NCBI GenBank assembly: GCA_032173965.1
Contig: CM063287.1
Span: 12,219,859-12,283,858 of the forward strand
Source of the DNA: Sitta carolinensis
Taxonomy: Eukaryota; Chordata; Aves; Passeriformes; Sittidae
DNA: 64,000 nucleotides
Reading direction: 5' to 3'
Under the pieces are notes generated by a model. That model had not been told where the DNA came from. It did not search any database and saw only the letters and a list, made by a program, of their open reading frames with translations. Below, one piece after another: positions 49,751 to 62,859 of the stretch. Each line of letters starts with the position of its first letter. Position 1 is the stretch's first letter. The translations under genes and the position numbers were made by a program.

Positions 49751-51345
49751 CACTTGGAGATAAAACAAGATAGCAAACTGAGAAATAGTAAGCAAACATA
49801 ATTTATAGTAGGCAAAGTGTATTACTGGTCCTATTTTTCAATAGAAGTGAATTGGTAAGTGAAATAATATCAAAAGAATTGCTCAGTTGTTCACCACCTG
49901 TGGTTGGTACAGACCCTGAGAGTGAAACATATTTAAAGTGGATTTGACCTGATAAAATTTTCTTTTTCAAGTGATAGTATTAGCTTTTTCTGTTACTGTT
50001 AATGGGTGCAAGCTGTTATTAACTCAGTATTTATTTAACATGTTTTCAGACTTTATTAAAAAAACAGAGAAAATTGCAACAGAGTTCTGTGAGCTTGCCC
50101 AGAGTGCTTTCGGAAATGTCCTTTTAACAGGAGCTGCAGAGGTCAGTCTACAGCTGTTAAGAACAGGAAGTTTAGAAATATGGAACTGAGTCTGTGATTA
50201 ACTCATCATGAGTTCAGGAGTGCTGTTCAAAGTGTTTGAAGTATTTGCACTTCGCTTTTGGTGGTTTTAATATTTTTTGCTTTATCCTGAGTTATTATCC
50301 AGCAAATTATTTTCCTCCCCAAGATTTTGTTTTGGGACCCTATCTACAAGAGGCAGTATGTTGTGGGTGCTGCTAAATTCTGAGAAGACTGTTGTAAGAA
50401 TATTGCAGATTATAGATAGCTCTTTATATGACAGCAACTGACTAACTGTGGGAATCAGTAACTTACAGCAGTCTTAGTTTGGGGAAGGTTTCTTAATGGA
50501 GCAGGATCATCTGCGTAACCTACTTTGATTTTATTATATAAAGTATAAATTGAAGAAGATGCTATTGTTATGCATTGCCATGAAGTAATTCAGAATTATT
50601 TTAATTTTAGTCCATGAAAGCATTTATCAGAATGAGTATAGATATCAAATCATTTCAGTGTAGTATGTTGAAATTTATTGTGGTGCTATGGAGGAGAAAT
50701 ATCTTCGTGTTTTGTCAGCAGTGTTTTAATACTCTTCAGAGTACTCATGAGGTGGGTCAAGGTTGGAGAGAAAGGAAGTAGAGAAAGAAGCTGAAGTTGT
50801 GCCCTCATGAAGTAAAAGCAGGCTGCTGAGTATTGTAGCATATGAAAATGTACAAGTTTGTGCTACAGTTTGTCTTTATGTCCACCAAAATTCTAAGGCT
50901 ACAGAGACTGTTCATCTATTGGGTTAAGTTTTAAGGTGCCACCGTGTCTGGTTTTTAATTCGTCCTCCATGCAGACAAGATCTCATGTGAAATTCAACAT
51001 AGCTATTCTCAAATTATTTTGAATTTTCAGTGTGATGCTAAGATCTACATCTGCCTAGATTATGGCAGGGTGAAGATGGAGAAGGTAGTACATTTATTAT
51101 CTGCTATCTCTGTTTTAGCAATAGAAATTTCAGAATAAATTCAAGTTTTCTTTGTGATCTCAGTGAGATTGCCACTTACTCGTTTCTCTATTTTCTTTTT
51201 CAAGATGTAAGTTTTACATGGGTAGGGACTTCATGGAGAGAAAGTCTGTAAACCTTTCATGTGGTTAAGTATTTTGTTTTATCATGGGAAATTCTACTGG
51301 TAGTGCTTCACATTTCTGTGAATAAAGATTCTTCTCAAGGTCTAA
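49751..51345 (+). other. POLR3A: POLR3A probable 3' UTR
   Basis: AT-rich non-coding sequence after the stop. The first canonical AATAAA I see is at 51321-51326. Further hexamers lie near 51572, 51961 and 52109, so longer forms are possible. The 3' end is inferred from these signals only. Confidence 0.5.
51321..51326 (+). terminator. POLR3A: Candidate POLR3A poly(A) signal
   Basis: AATAAA about 1.57 kb after the stop codon, the first canonical hexamer downstream. Later AATAAA copies compete with it. Confidence 0.45.
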
Positions 51346-51399
51346 ATGGGTGGAGTTTGTATTGGAGCAAATAACCACATCTTTCCTTTTTCCTTTAGT

Positions 51400-51465
51400 T
51401 GGGTGGTTGGGTTTGTTTTTTGGTTTTTGGGGGTTGGTTGGTTGGGGGGATTTTTTGTTTGGTTT
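51400..51465 (+). repeat. G/T-rich tract with several G runs
   Basis: A run of GGGT, GGTT and GGTTGG units, including G5 and G6 runs and almost free of C and A. It lies just past the first candidate POLR3A poly(A) signal. It looks like a simple-sequence tract able to form a G-quadruplex. Confidence 0.7.
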
Positions 51466-54400
51466 TGAGTTTTTATAAATAGAACAAAATTAGCTATTTA
51501 AATGCTGCATTCACTCTTGTATGTTTTAAGATTAAGAAGAAAATTACATCTTTTATCATTGTCTTAAATATGACAATAAAAAGAGGCAGAGGTAAGAATA
51601 TGTTAACGTTGTGTTTATTTATGGGTGTCTTATATTTGTGCATAATTAATTTATGGGTGAGCTAACCTCCATTTCTTTTATTTGCTTACTTCGTAAGACA
51701 GTAGAGAATTATTAAGCTTAAAGCTCAGATATTTACAACCTAAATGAAAATGTAATATAAAACCTGTCTTCCTTAAAGTTACTATGTCTTGTCCTCCCAG
51801 CATGCTCTGAACCCTCATGAGTGTTTCAACCAAAAATAGAATGTTTACAAGCGCACTCTGAATTAGTAATTATTGTTTGAGCTCTCTGTACAGTCAGTAA
51901 ACAAATTAGCTGTTGGATTTCACTTGTAAGCAGCTTTTTTTAAACACCAGTTTTAACAGTCAATAAATGGAACTGTGTAATATTAAAATTTGCATTTTTA
52001 GTAAAATTTTTAGCTTCAGTTTGGGTTTAATTTTTTTAAAATAAGTACAATTTTTCACATTTTCTTGTTAATGTCATAACTGAAATTAGTTAAGCATAAA
52101 TTTTCAAGAAATAAATTTGTTTTCAAATATCCTTATCCTGCTTTCTCATCTTCTTCATTTTTTCCATCTGTTTTAAAACAAGCTTAAACTTCTCATTAAA
52201 TGAAGTTTCTTGGTGTGTTTATCAGGAAACTACTTCACAGATGTCTCTTATCTGCAGAGAGAGCAGAAAACAGCTGCATGTGCGAAATAGGTTTCCTGGT
52301 ACGACTATGCCAAGTTGGAAGTAAATCTAGAATTGTGCTGCTTTGGTCCATAACTTGAAGCAATTTAGTTTAGAGGGCTATTCCCTTTTTTGCTTTATCT
52401 ATGCTTTAAAAAAAAAAAAAAAAAAAAAAAAGGAAAGCATATGAATGCTGTGTTTTATAAATTACAAGTAGGATAAAATTTGGCTGTTTCAGGACAAATA
52501 ATCCTTGATGTCTGACCGTTTGTCACTGTTTCAGTAGAAGTTGAAGGAACCACTGCAAGAGGAATTCCTCAGTTTTGTATTGCTTTGCTTGTAGACAGCA
52601 ATGTCTATAGAAACCCATAGCAAACAGGTATAGATTTTCATAGTATTTGCATATTTATCTAAATTGTTCTGTGCAGGTAACTAATCTGTCTTCAAAGTGG
52701 TTGGCTAAGCTTTGTATTCAGACCTAGGAAAGTCTGATGGTAATTAAATATGTTGTAAAAACAAAAGAAGAATGGACCTATTATATTGTTTAAGAACAGA
52801 AAATTTAGTGAAAGGAATCAAGTTGTAAGGTATGTTAGTATTTTAATGTACCAATACTTGGCTGGTTATTGGATGTGATTATGGTACTGATACAAATGCA
52901 TAACAAGTTTATCTTGAAGAATGAATACCAAAGTCTCACCAGCCAATCTGAAAGACCCGTAGAAAACAAACCAGCCCTGCTACTTTTGTGTTTCAGTGGG
53001 TGTGAAAATGAATCCAAGTTTTTTGTAATGGATGAAAATTTTATAAACCTTCCTTCTAATGGAATTAGATCATATCATCATCTTCCACTAGAGAGCAGCC
53101 TTTTCTTTTGAGAAAGGAGGTGTTGGGTAGCTTCTTTATTTTTTTCTATTGAAAATGGGGGTTTTGCAATATCAGGACTGAAATGTAATTATGAGAGGGA
53201 AAGTAACCTGCTAAAATGGTGTACATGAGAAGGGATATAAAGGGACCATATTTTCTTAAGAGGGACAAAGCAGAGTTCCCATATGCTTTTTCATTAATTA
53301 GTGAAATTTTCACTTGCATATCTTTTGTCAATCTGGCTTAAACAAATAAACAAAAAGTAGTATTTAAGGCTATAGTCATTACTAAAAGAATGTCAAGAGT
53401 TGCTCCTGGAAAACCATAGTACAGCCCATTTGCAGTGAGTGGGGACTTGTCTGTTGCAGCAGCATTTTCCATGCAGCCGAGATTGTTCCAACCTGCATTC
53501 GGTCTCTCCAGTGGGTGCTCACATCCAGCTGGGAGAGCTGCCCTGAAGCGTGCCCTGAAGCGTGAAGTTCTCGCAGCTGGCTCGGGAGTGTCTCACATCC
53601 TGCAGCTGCTGCAGAACTCCAAGGCAAGCATTCATTTAAAACATATGAAGGTGATGCTGATGGATGCAAGAGACCAATGGTCAGGACTGGAAATAATATG
53701 AAACAGGTGGTCTTCTCTGTGTATAGACAGCTGAAACCAGCAAGATTTTATGAAAGATGACTTCTACTTGAATGTCTGAAAGCTACACGGGTGCTTGTCA
53801 TTTGTTAGTTCAGTTGGGTTTGTGACTCAATTCACAGTGGTGAGAACCTGGCACTGGCTGGCTGTGCTTAGGTGTTCTGTGGGCCTCGAGCTGCTCTGAC
53901 ACTGCATTGCCTTGCACCACCATTACTTCTGTGAGTGTCAGATGGTAAAAGGTGTTTCTTCACCCAAGGAGTGCAGAATCCTGTGAATCCAAGCCTTCAG
54001 GATCAGGAATAATTGCATGTTCCTTTTGGAAGCAAGGACAGTAGATAGGACTGATGTACAGGAATATGGTGGTTTCTGCAGGTGTTGATAGAAGGAAGAA
54101 AGCTAAGAAGACAGGAAATGCAGAAATAAGCAAATGTATATAGAAGCAGAGTAGAAATTCAGATCTGCTTGAGGATGAAACAGAGATGGCAGCTGGGTAA
54201 AGTGACAGATATTCATAATCTCATTAAGGAGCCCTAGTGAAGTAATGGAAATAGCTGGGAAAAGAGAGGTGTTAATTCCTGAGAACTATATAGCAAATAG
54301 CCAATCCCCAGGACACTGGTGAGTGGCTATGACAAATGATAGTTAAATCATCATCCATTTTGTAGAACTGTTAATAATGAGCAATAACTGTGAATTAATT

Positions 54401-57400
54401 CCTTCAGGTATTGTATCTGTTTAGTTGTAAAACTCTTTCTGCCAACTGTGCATAATTACAGCTGCTGAACTATAGTGATTGCTACTGTTAAGTGTAAGAA
54501 TTGCTGTTTCTGATGGGTTCTGGTACAACTCATGTGGAAGATCATAGTTATAATTATCAGGCAAAATGTAATCTTTTAAAATGTGCTGAAGCCTGCAGTT
54601 ACATCAGAAATATTCCTAGAAAGTCCTTAGCTGAGGTGTCTTTAATAATATGTAAGTTGTGCTACTGGGACAAGAGACAGATATTACATCAATTACATTC
54701 CTTTTGTTGTGTCTCTGCCTAGAAGAGAGGTGACAACATCTATGAAGAGTAGATGGGTAATTCAATGAAGTCTGTGAAGGAAAACTATTCTCCATAGTTT
54801 TTCCTGTTGTTGCTGTTGATTGTAGCACTGTGGTGACACACATTCATTGCAAACTGTCTTAATTTTTATGTTGGTTTCTGAACCAGATAGTGCGGAAGAA
54901 TCTTAGTCCATGAGTGAAAGAGGACGTGCAGGTTCCTCTCTCACTGTGGCTTTCAGGGGCCACAGAAAGCTGGGGTACCCCTCAAGATTTCACACCAACT
55001 TCTTTCTTCTCCATGATGGAGGTGTTTTGTCAGGTGGAGACAGTGTTGGCCAGTAATAAAACTGTTGTAAAAGCAGCAGGTACCTGAATTATTAACCACA
55101 GGCATATTATTCTCCTTTTTGTGGAAGTGTAGGTTGGTTGCTAGTCTTTTGATGCATATGACAATTTTCTCAGTGAGCATCCCTTTAAAATGTTATATTG
55201 TACAGATTTTAAAAAGCAAAATCAAATTAATTGCCAAGAATTGCAAAAGCAATAGTGAAATTGTGCTGGTAAACTTCATGGGTCCCAGATAATGTCAGAA
55301 TTAGTTGTAAGACTTTTTGAAATTACTTTTCTTGATTTATCATTCCAGGGGGTTGATGGTTTTCTGGGAATTGATTACTATGGTGTGATTCCACCTGATG
55401 TGTCATGCAGGAGATTGCTTGGCTCAGGTTGATTGACAGCATGCCCATGGTAAACTGCTGATGGTGTTTGCAGTGATGAGGATGCATCTGGCCATGTCAT
55501 GGTGCAGGCTTGAAGCAGGGGCAGTGTTACACATTTCTGTAGGGCACAGTGAGTAGGGGATCCCTTTCATGGGAAGGGAGGACACACCTCACCCCCTACT
55601 CTGCCTTGATCCCTGCACTTTTTCAATTCAATGATGCTAAAATGTCTGCTGTATGTGTAGGTACCTTGACAAGCCCACACAGTAGCTCGCTCCCTTTCCC
55701 ATAAGCCATTCTTCCAAATCTTTCATGCAGATATTTTCCAGTTACATCAGAGAATTTCTTTAAACTTGTATTTTTCAGAAGATAGATAGTTCTTCTGACT
55801 TAGGCTACTGCTGTGCATTTTCTAGTTCCCTTTGCATTTTTTTCTGTCTCCTTGTCCTTGTTTCTCCCACAGATTCCTCCCTTCTGGACCTGTAGTGACT
55901 GTCACTGCTGGTGACACTGCTTCCCTGCAGCAGTGCTATGTCAACCATACTGTGCCACTGGCTGGATTCAGCTCAGACATGCAAGGTTACTGTGAACACT
56001 TGCCTGGAGGATAATTAAACCACTCAAGGAAGAAACATCTCCTCAGCACATCTGGATGTGGAAATCTACTGCCATCAAAATTACAGCTATGGTCAAATAA
56101 CTTTGGAAAAAAAAAGATGACCTTATTATATAAGGTAATATATTTGTTCTTGAAACTGAAATGAAAGGCATCCCTGCTTCCTTTGGCTCTTTGTAAGCAC
56201 TAAAAACTGTATTCAGGCCTTTAGATCTCCACTTACTTTTGTCTTTAGCATGTTTCTGCTTTCTTCTCCAGCCTTCCTACTTAGCTGGCACAAATGTCTT
56301 CTCCCTTGCTTGTGTTTATATGTATTCTGTTTAAAATAAGTGTGGGGAAGGATGAGCAGCACAGCAGCTTGGGAAGTAGCTGGCAAATGTAGACTCAGTT
56401 AATTGTTGCTGCCACAGACATACAAGACCTGGGGAAATCTGTTGACTCTCTGTACTTTAGATTCAGTCTGTTAAAGACTCTTAGAACCTATCTCTCTCCT
56501 GAGAGTGATATGGTTGTGAGAGGAGATGATGGAAGCAGCAGGGTGAGTGAAGGGACTATGCTTGTGAAAACATACATGTTATAAGGAGTATTTAGTAAAT
56601 AACATTGGCAGGATGTGGGGATTAAAGAATGCAATTAGCATCTGCTATGTATAGTTCTTTTCATTCTTTCATCTTCCAAAGAAAGGTTAGTAGTTGGTGC
56701 TCTATAAGTCAGCTGCAAGACAGACACTGACTTCAGATAGAAAAGGAGAGGGCAAAGCAGTGAAGCTCTTGGCTGCCATTAATGCTCTTGGAAGGGGAGA
56801 GGGGAAGCTCTGAAGGTAAGTTAAGGGGAAAAAATTCTAGAAGTACAAATAGCCCATGGTAAAAAGTATAATATTTGGCTTGCCTTGCTGATGAAGTGTA
56901 TTTATCTTTCATGGAATGTCCCTAGCAGATTTGGAGACTTTTTATTTCGGTTATTCTTTTGCACAGTCTTTTTATTACCAAACTGGTGGGGCTTAATTCA
57001 AGTCCCCTGGAAACCAATTAGAGAACTCAGCAGAACTGGATGAGCTTTGATATATGCATTATATTAAATATTTCTATCAATCAAACTCACACCAGTTAAT
57101 GCATCTTTATAAGCTTCAAACAGTTGAACAACACTTCTCTAAATATCATTGCTGCAGACTTGATTAAAAAAAATAACTTTAACCTAAATCATTTTTAAGG
57201 CTGCTATGCTGCTCAGGACTTTGTCTCAGATGTTTCTTCTTATTCTGGACCATGCTTGATGTCCTGTTTTCCATTTAGTATCAAGGTGGGGATTTTCTAT
57301 TTGTTTTGTGAGTTGTTTGTTGTTCAATTCTGACAAATCTTGGTATTTTTAAAATCTTAAGTTCTAATTTTTTTGTGCCATTTTTCTTTTAAAAATACCA

Positions 57401-60400
57401 ACTTGAACTGTTGAATGTTTATTTTTTACATTTGTGTTATGCAGATATACAGATAGGTCGAAGATCTGTAGTTCATTTTAAACTGGATGACCAAACCTTG
57501 TAGAAGCTGGTAATGCAGCTGCCACTGTGCCAAGCTGAGACATTATTTCATTCTGGAACTCTCTGATGGCTTTCCCATCCCTCCCAGGCATGTGGGCTGA
57601 AGCAGAGACCACAGTACTTCTGCCTTTCAAATGAGTGCCATTTAGGAGTTACTTCATTTCACGTTTGTTACTGTTTTCTGAACTGATTTTAGTTAAGTCC
57701 AGTATTTTTGTCATTTTAAACACCGTTCAGTCTTAGGTTTCTAAGTCTTAGGCTTTGTCTGAGCAAACTGATTACAGCAAGTTGTACAAGAGACTCTCTT
57801 TGACTTTATTCTCACTGTCATCCCAGTGTTGTGTTTTCCTCCTACAAAAATCATTTTTCTCTCCTGCCCAAGGAATATGCAATATTAAGACTTTCTTCTC
57901 AAACCCAGAAGCATCTTGAATTTATACAGTTGTTATGTAAACAGAAATCCATGTATCACTGTCAAGTAGCAGTTCAAGTCTTAGCTATGAGTATGACATA
58001 CGATTTTCTGCAAGTCCAGCATATTTTTCAATGTTCTGACCATCTATCTTTGTCTGGTTTTCACAGGCATTTGTGAAACCCTGCAAAATTTATGAAAATA
58101 CACTAGAAATGCTTCTCCTGTATCATAAACCAGATGAATATAGAATGCTAGAGCATTTATTAAGAAGCAATAATAATCCCTTCCAGCTCCCTACAATCCT
58201 GTTTATCTTTTTCCACGCATGAGGAGCTTTTGCAGTCCAACCACATCTGAGTATTGTTCTGTTCTCAGATGTGGGTCTGCTGGGTTCTGGGGTTTTTTTA
58301 AGAAATGGGCTGCCACCTCTGTTATCCCCTTGGCTTAAGTGTTGCAAAATAGATGAGCCGTGGGATGAGCTCTTCAGGCATGTGTGGAAAGACAGGTATT
58401 GCACGCTCTCTAGAGAAACAGAGAGAACCACACTTGGATGCACACCTGTCTTCATTTCCTCAGGGAGCTCTTGGGGCTTGGACTAGAGGTACTTGGACTA
58501 CCCTGGAATTTTCAAGGAATATGGACTTTTCTGGAGCAATTTTGTTTGAGTTCAGTTGTGCCGTGATCAAAGCACTGTCCCCGGAGTCCCTGGAAAACTT
58601 ACCTTGGATTCAAATCTTAAACCCTTGTACATCAGTGAGCAGGGCAACTACTTGCTGTTAAAAGTACATATGTGCTTTTAACACATGTAAAAGCAGATCT
58701 AAGAGATGGAACATAAGGAAATATCTTTGCTTCTTCAAGAGCCTTTAGATTCAAATCCAGTTTGAAAATACTCATTGCTGACAGAAAACCAGTAAAGATG
58801 GTGAAAATGTGCCAAGGCCTTCTCTGGAGTATTTACCATTATATTTGACTAACTTCTTCAACTGCAGTTTGGGTTTTCTTCTTACAAGCTCCCAGTTTGT
58901 GCGTGGCTTGTTTATCTAAGTTGCCCGTGCATGTTTAGGGCACCCATTTGCTTTTAGCTTGGTGCTTAAAGAAGTAAAAGCAAATGATGGGTATAAATAA
59001 TCTCTTGCCTTGACTTGAAGAGTGACCTAGAAACTGAACTAATAACAAACTGCAAGCAACAGCTTTGAAAAGGGGCTGTTTAACATCTGCTTGCTTATAG
59101 AAGTTAACCACATCACAAGCCAGCCCAGTCTCCCAAAGAAAATTAAATCATGCCCCTGGTCTGTTCTAAGCAGATGGGTACTTGGGATTTGCTTGCAGAG
59201 TGTCTTCCCTACGAAAGCTGAAATTCTTATGCCTCTGCAGGATTACCCCTCATGTGCCTCCATAGGGTTTCTGGGTTTCTTTTGCTGCCTGTTTTTGGAA
59301 GCTATTGTCTGAGAAACAGAAGCGAGTGTGTGTATTCACAGCTCCAGGAGGAAACCATTTACCTACCCTTTTCTTCTCCCCCTCCTCACCACAAATAAAC
59401 ACCCTTCCTGCCAGCTATTCTGCCCCTGAGGAAGGCCTTTTCTTTCTCTTTTAACGAGTTGATTAAATAAAATAAGTTTTTTATTTGCTTTTTGAACAGC
59501 CTGGGAGAGGATCTAAAAACTTGGGCAAACAGTGTTTTCTTTCTGTAGAAGCTTGTTGGAGCTGACTGAAAGAACTGTCTCATTTTCTTCATTGTAATAT
59601 GCCCAGAGTGGGAAAAGACCATAAGAATTTTTATCTGAAAAGTGCCTACTGCAGTACAAGATGAAGTGACTGGTAGATTTTATGGCTACAAAAACCAAAC
59701 AAAAAAAAAAAAGGGGGGGGGCAAAAACTGGCAATATAATCATCTGGTCTGCTTTCCCTCATATAGCATGTCACAGAAGTTCAGTGAACAAAGAGCTAAA
59801 CCATTTCCTGAAGTTGACAGTCACACACTTTTGGGAAGATAAATGATCCTTGTGCTTCTGTAAGTGTCCAACAGCAGCTCCATCAGTCTGCAGCTTCAGC
59901 AGAAGCTCTGAGGATCTCAGAATTTATGGGCATAACCCATTCCTCGATATGATACTTCCAGGTGAAATATTTTCTCTGGGCACTGCCCAGACTGCTCACA
60001 TTATGGTTTGGGTTTTTTTAATGGCTGAATGATATCCTTTGATCTGCTGGCACATTAAACCAGCACCTTCCTATCCTGCAAGTGATAATTAATTGTCTAT
60101 CAGTTACTTTAATGTGAAAAAATAAGCTGCTGTTGAGAACTGCTTAGCTGCTAGTGTTTTGTGTTGCACCCATGACAAAGTCTCTGTGGTGGTCATGCTG
60201 TACCTAAAGAGCTCTAATCTTAACTTGGTGATTACTTTTGTTTTTCGTATGCCTGTCTTGGAGATTGTATATCCTTCGTTCCATTAACTTATGGTATCTC
60301 TCAATATTTTTCTCTAAACCATAGTTTTTTGAATCATATGATTGATTACATGAGAAGCATAGCTTTCATTACAAAACCATTTCTAGGATACATGACTGCC

Positions 60401-62859
60401 ACTGGAGCCTGTATCCTAAGGGCTCCAATTCCAAAAAGCAAATGAAATGTCTCCCATGTATGTAAAATACATTTTAAAATCTTCTAATAGTAAAGAAAAC
60501 CCTCTCCTTTTGACCATTAGAATCTGTGCCTGGTTCAAACTGAGGATTTTGAGGACGGGATTTACCAGGCAACCTACAGCAGCAGAGCTGCTGCTATGAC
60601 TTGGGCACCAGTAAGCAGGCAGGTGCAGAAGAGGAAATGTTTCAGGAGTGACAGCTAATTTCACAGAGAAGACTCTTGTTCAATGAAAAGTTACATTAAA
60701 GTATGAGTATGAGAAGCCTGTTTTGAAGCCTAAATATGTCTACAAGGTGTCTTACCAAAAAAATACTAGCATTCTGGGGTATTGTAGTGATCTGAATTTG
60801 GGTCACTGTATGAACTTTCGGCATAATCAATTTGCATCCATTTCACAATTTGAGTCATTAAAGTATATCTAAAATCTTATGAAGACTTTCCATGCACTTG
60901 CTCGAAAAGTTGTACACTGAGTTCAGTAACCAAGGTACCTGAGGTCCTTCTCTTAGACAGGCAAGGGCCTGACAGCTGGCCCTGTGGAAGAGACATTTGT
61001 GCAATGAGAAATTTATCTGAATTTTTCTGAGAGCAGACTTGCCATTTGCAAGACAAATGGAGTGTCAGAGATTCAGATATGACAAAAAGGTAGAAACTGC
61101 ATTGACAGAAGAAGAAACCTGGTACAACAGGGGTTTACCTTCTACCTGTCACTAACAGAGAAGGGCAACAGGTGCAATGGATCTGCAGGCAAAAGGTGAG
61201 GCAGGCAAGACATGAAGAGAAGGCAAAGGACTAAGACACATTTCTGGGAAAGGCAGGTGTAGCAGTACCCGGAGCCAACACTTCTCTCTAGATTTTGAAA
61301 AGAAACTCGAAATAGCCAAGTTTTGCCCTGCCTGAATGATGCCATTCCTGTGGCATCCCTGGTGACAGATGCACTTCAGTGCCCAAGGAAGCAGAGGATG
61401 AAAACCAAGCTTGTCTTTATTTGAACTGCTGCATCGACCTAAAGCAGGGCTCTTAACATAATGCCTCGTCATGAAATTTGATGGCATGTTTCCTTTTTTC
61501 TACAGGAAACTGTTTAAGTACATAGACAATAAAATAATGTTGTTAAAGGAGATTAGCTGAGACAGGAAGTCTTTAAAAAAAAAGACATATTGGAAGAACT
61601 TGGCCAATCTTTCTTCAGTCTTCCTGTGCATGTGCCTTCCAAAAGCTGTGATGTGCCTGACACATCACACGGTGTCCTGTGGCAGGCACAAAGGGACCTG
61701 CCTTGGCACTGGCCAAGGGCGGTCTGCTCAAGTGGGTGACACCAGACAGCTTTGACTTCTTACCTGTACTGTGAAGCCAACAATTAATCCACACTGATTT
61801 AGTACTTGGAGAATGTACAGTTATGTGACCAGCTAAAATGCCCAATTTACTAGAGAAGTAGGCAGATTTTCTGATAAATTCAAATAAACTAGAACTAATA
61901 TAGTTTACAGGAATTTGTAACATTAGTCATTAGACAATAAAGGTAATCTCTGTGTATTTTGTATAGCAAAGAAAGTTGTTGCAAAATTAGAATATTTAAT
62001 GTTCCTGTAGACTAGTTTAAAAATGAATGGACCAAACATTAAAATACTTGTTTCAAAATCACCCCATAGTTTCAAGTATTGTTGCAAATACTGAGTGAAG
62101 GTCGAGAATAGTCCCTAATTCCTCTTATTCTCAATCTGCCTTCAACAGAAGTAGATTGCATAGCACAATTATGCATGTAACCCAAACTGTTTTCACATGA
62201 GAGAAATCATCATCTACTGAGCTACATGAAGTGGCTTGAAATTCATTTCAGTACCTGAATTTTCCCAATGGTGTGTTAACAGGAAATTTTAGGGAACAAA
62301 GGCTTTCCCTTGTACCTCAATGGGTCCAGGTCTCTGGACATTAAATAAACCGGAGTGCTGGTTGGACTGGAGACTGTCAGGTAATTGTGGTTCCTTCTTG
62401 ATGTAATTGGGTTAACACCACTACCCGTAAAGACCTTTCAGTGTAATTGAAACGTACGAAATGTGAATTTAAGATGAGAACTGCTTGTCGTCATTCTGCA
62501 GTCTGTTTGTCTCGCTGTTTGTGAATTAAGGTACCATTTGTCGCAAGTGATGTTGGCAGCCTATTTACTTTCAGACAGAGAAATTATTACTCTCCTGTTT
62601 CTTTGCTAAACAGTTGTGTCCTCCTGCTACAGCTGAGTATGGACACATCTGTACTCGATTTGTAAATTACCTGGTCTCTGGTCATTCACGAAACGCTGAA
62701 GAAATTTATAAGGAAGATGAGCAAACAGCTATTACTAGTGTTTAGATCTCGTTTGCAAACTTTTGTTTTTGCAAATTCTAGTGACCAAAGCCCCTAAGCA
62801 GTCTATTATTGTTTTGATGTTTAGCTTTTCCCGGTTTAGGACGAAATCAATCTTGATGC
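51466..62859. other. Intergenic region between POLR3A and DLG5
   Basis: I see no supported gene. Tracts present are A24 at 52408-52431, A12G9 at 59701-59721 and a 12-bp tandem pair (TGCCCTGAAGCG) at 53539-53562, inside a somewhat GC-richer block at 53430-53690. Open frames are short and match no known family. Both flanking genes point rightward, so this stretch holds POLR3A termination and upstream DLG5 sequence. Confidence 0.7.
52408..52431 (+). repeat. Poly-A tract (A24)
   Basis: Twenty-four consecutive A with no recognisable retroposon body upstream. No target-site duplication is obvious. Confidence 0.95.
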
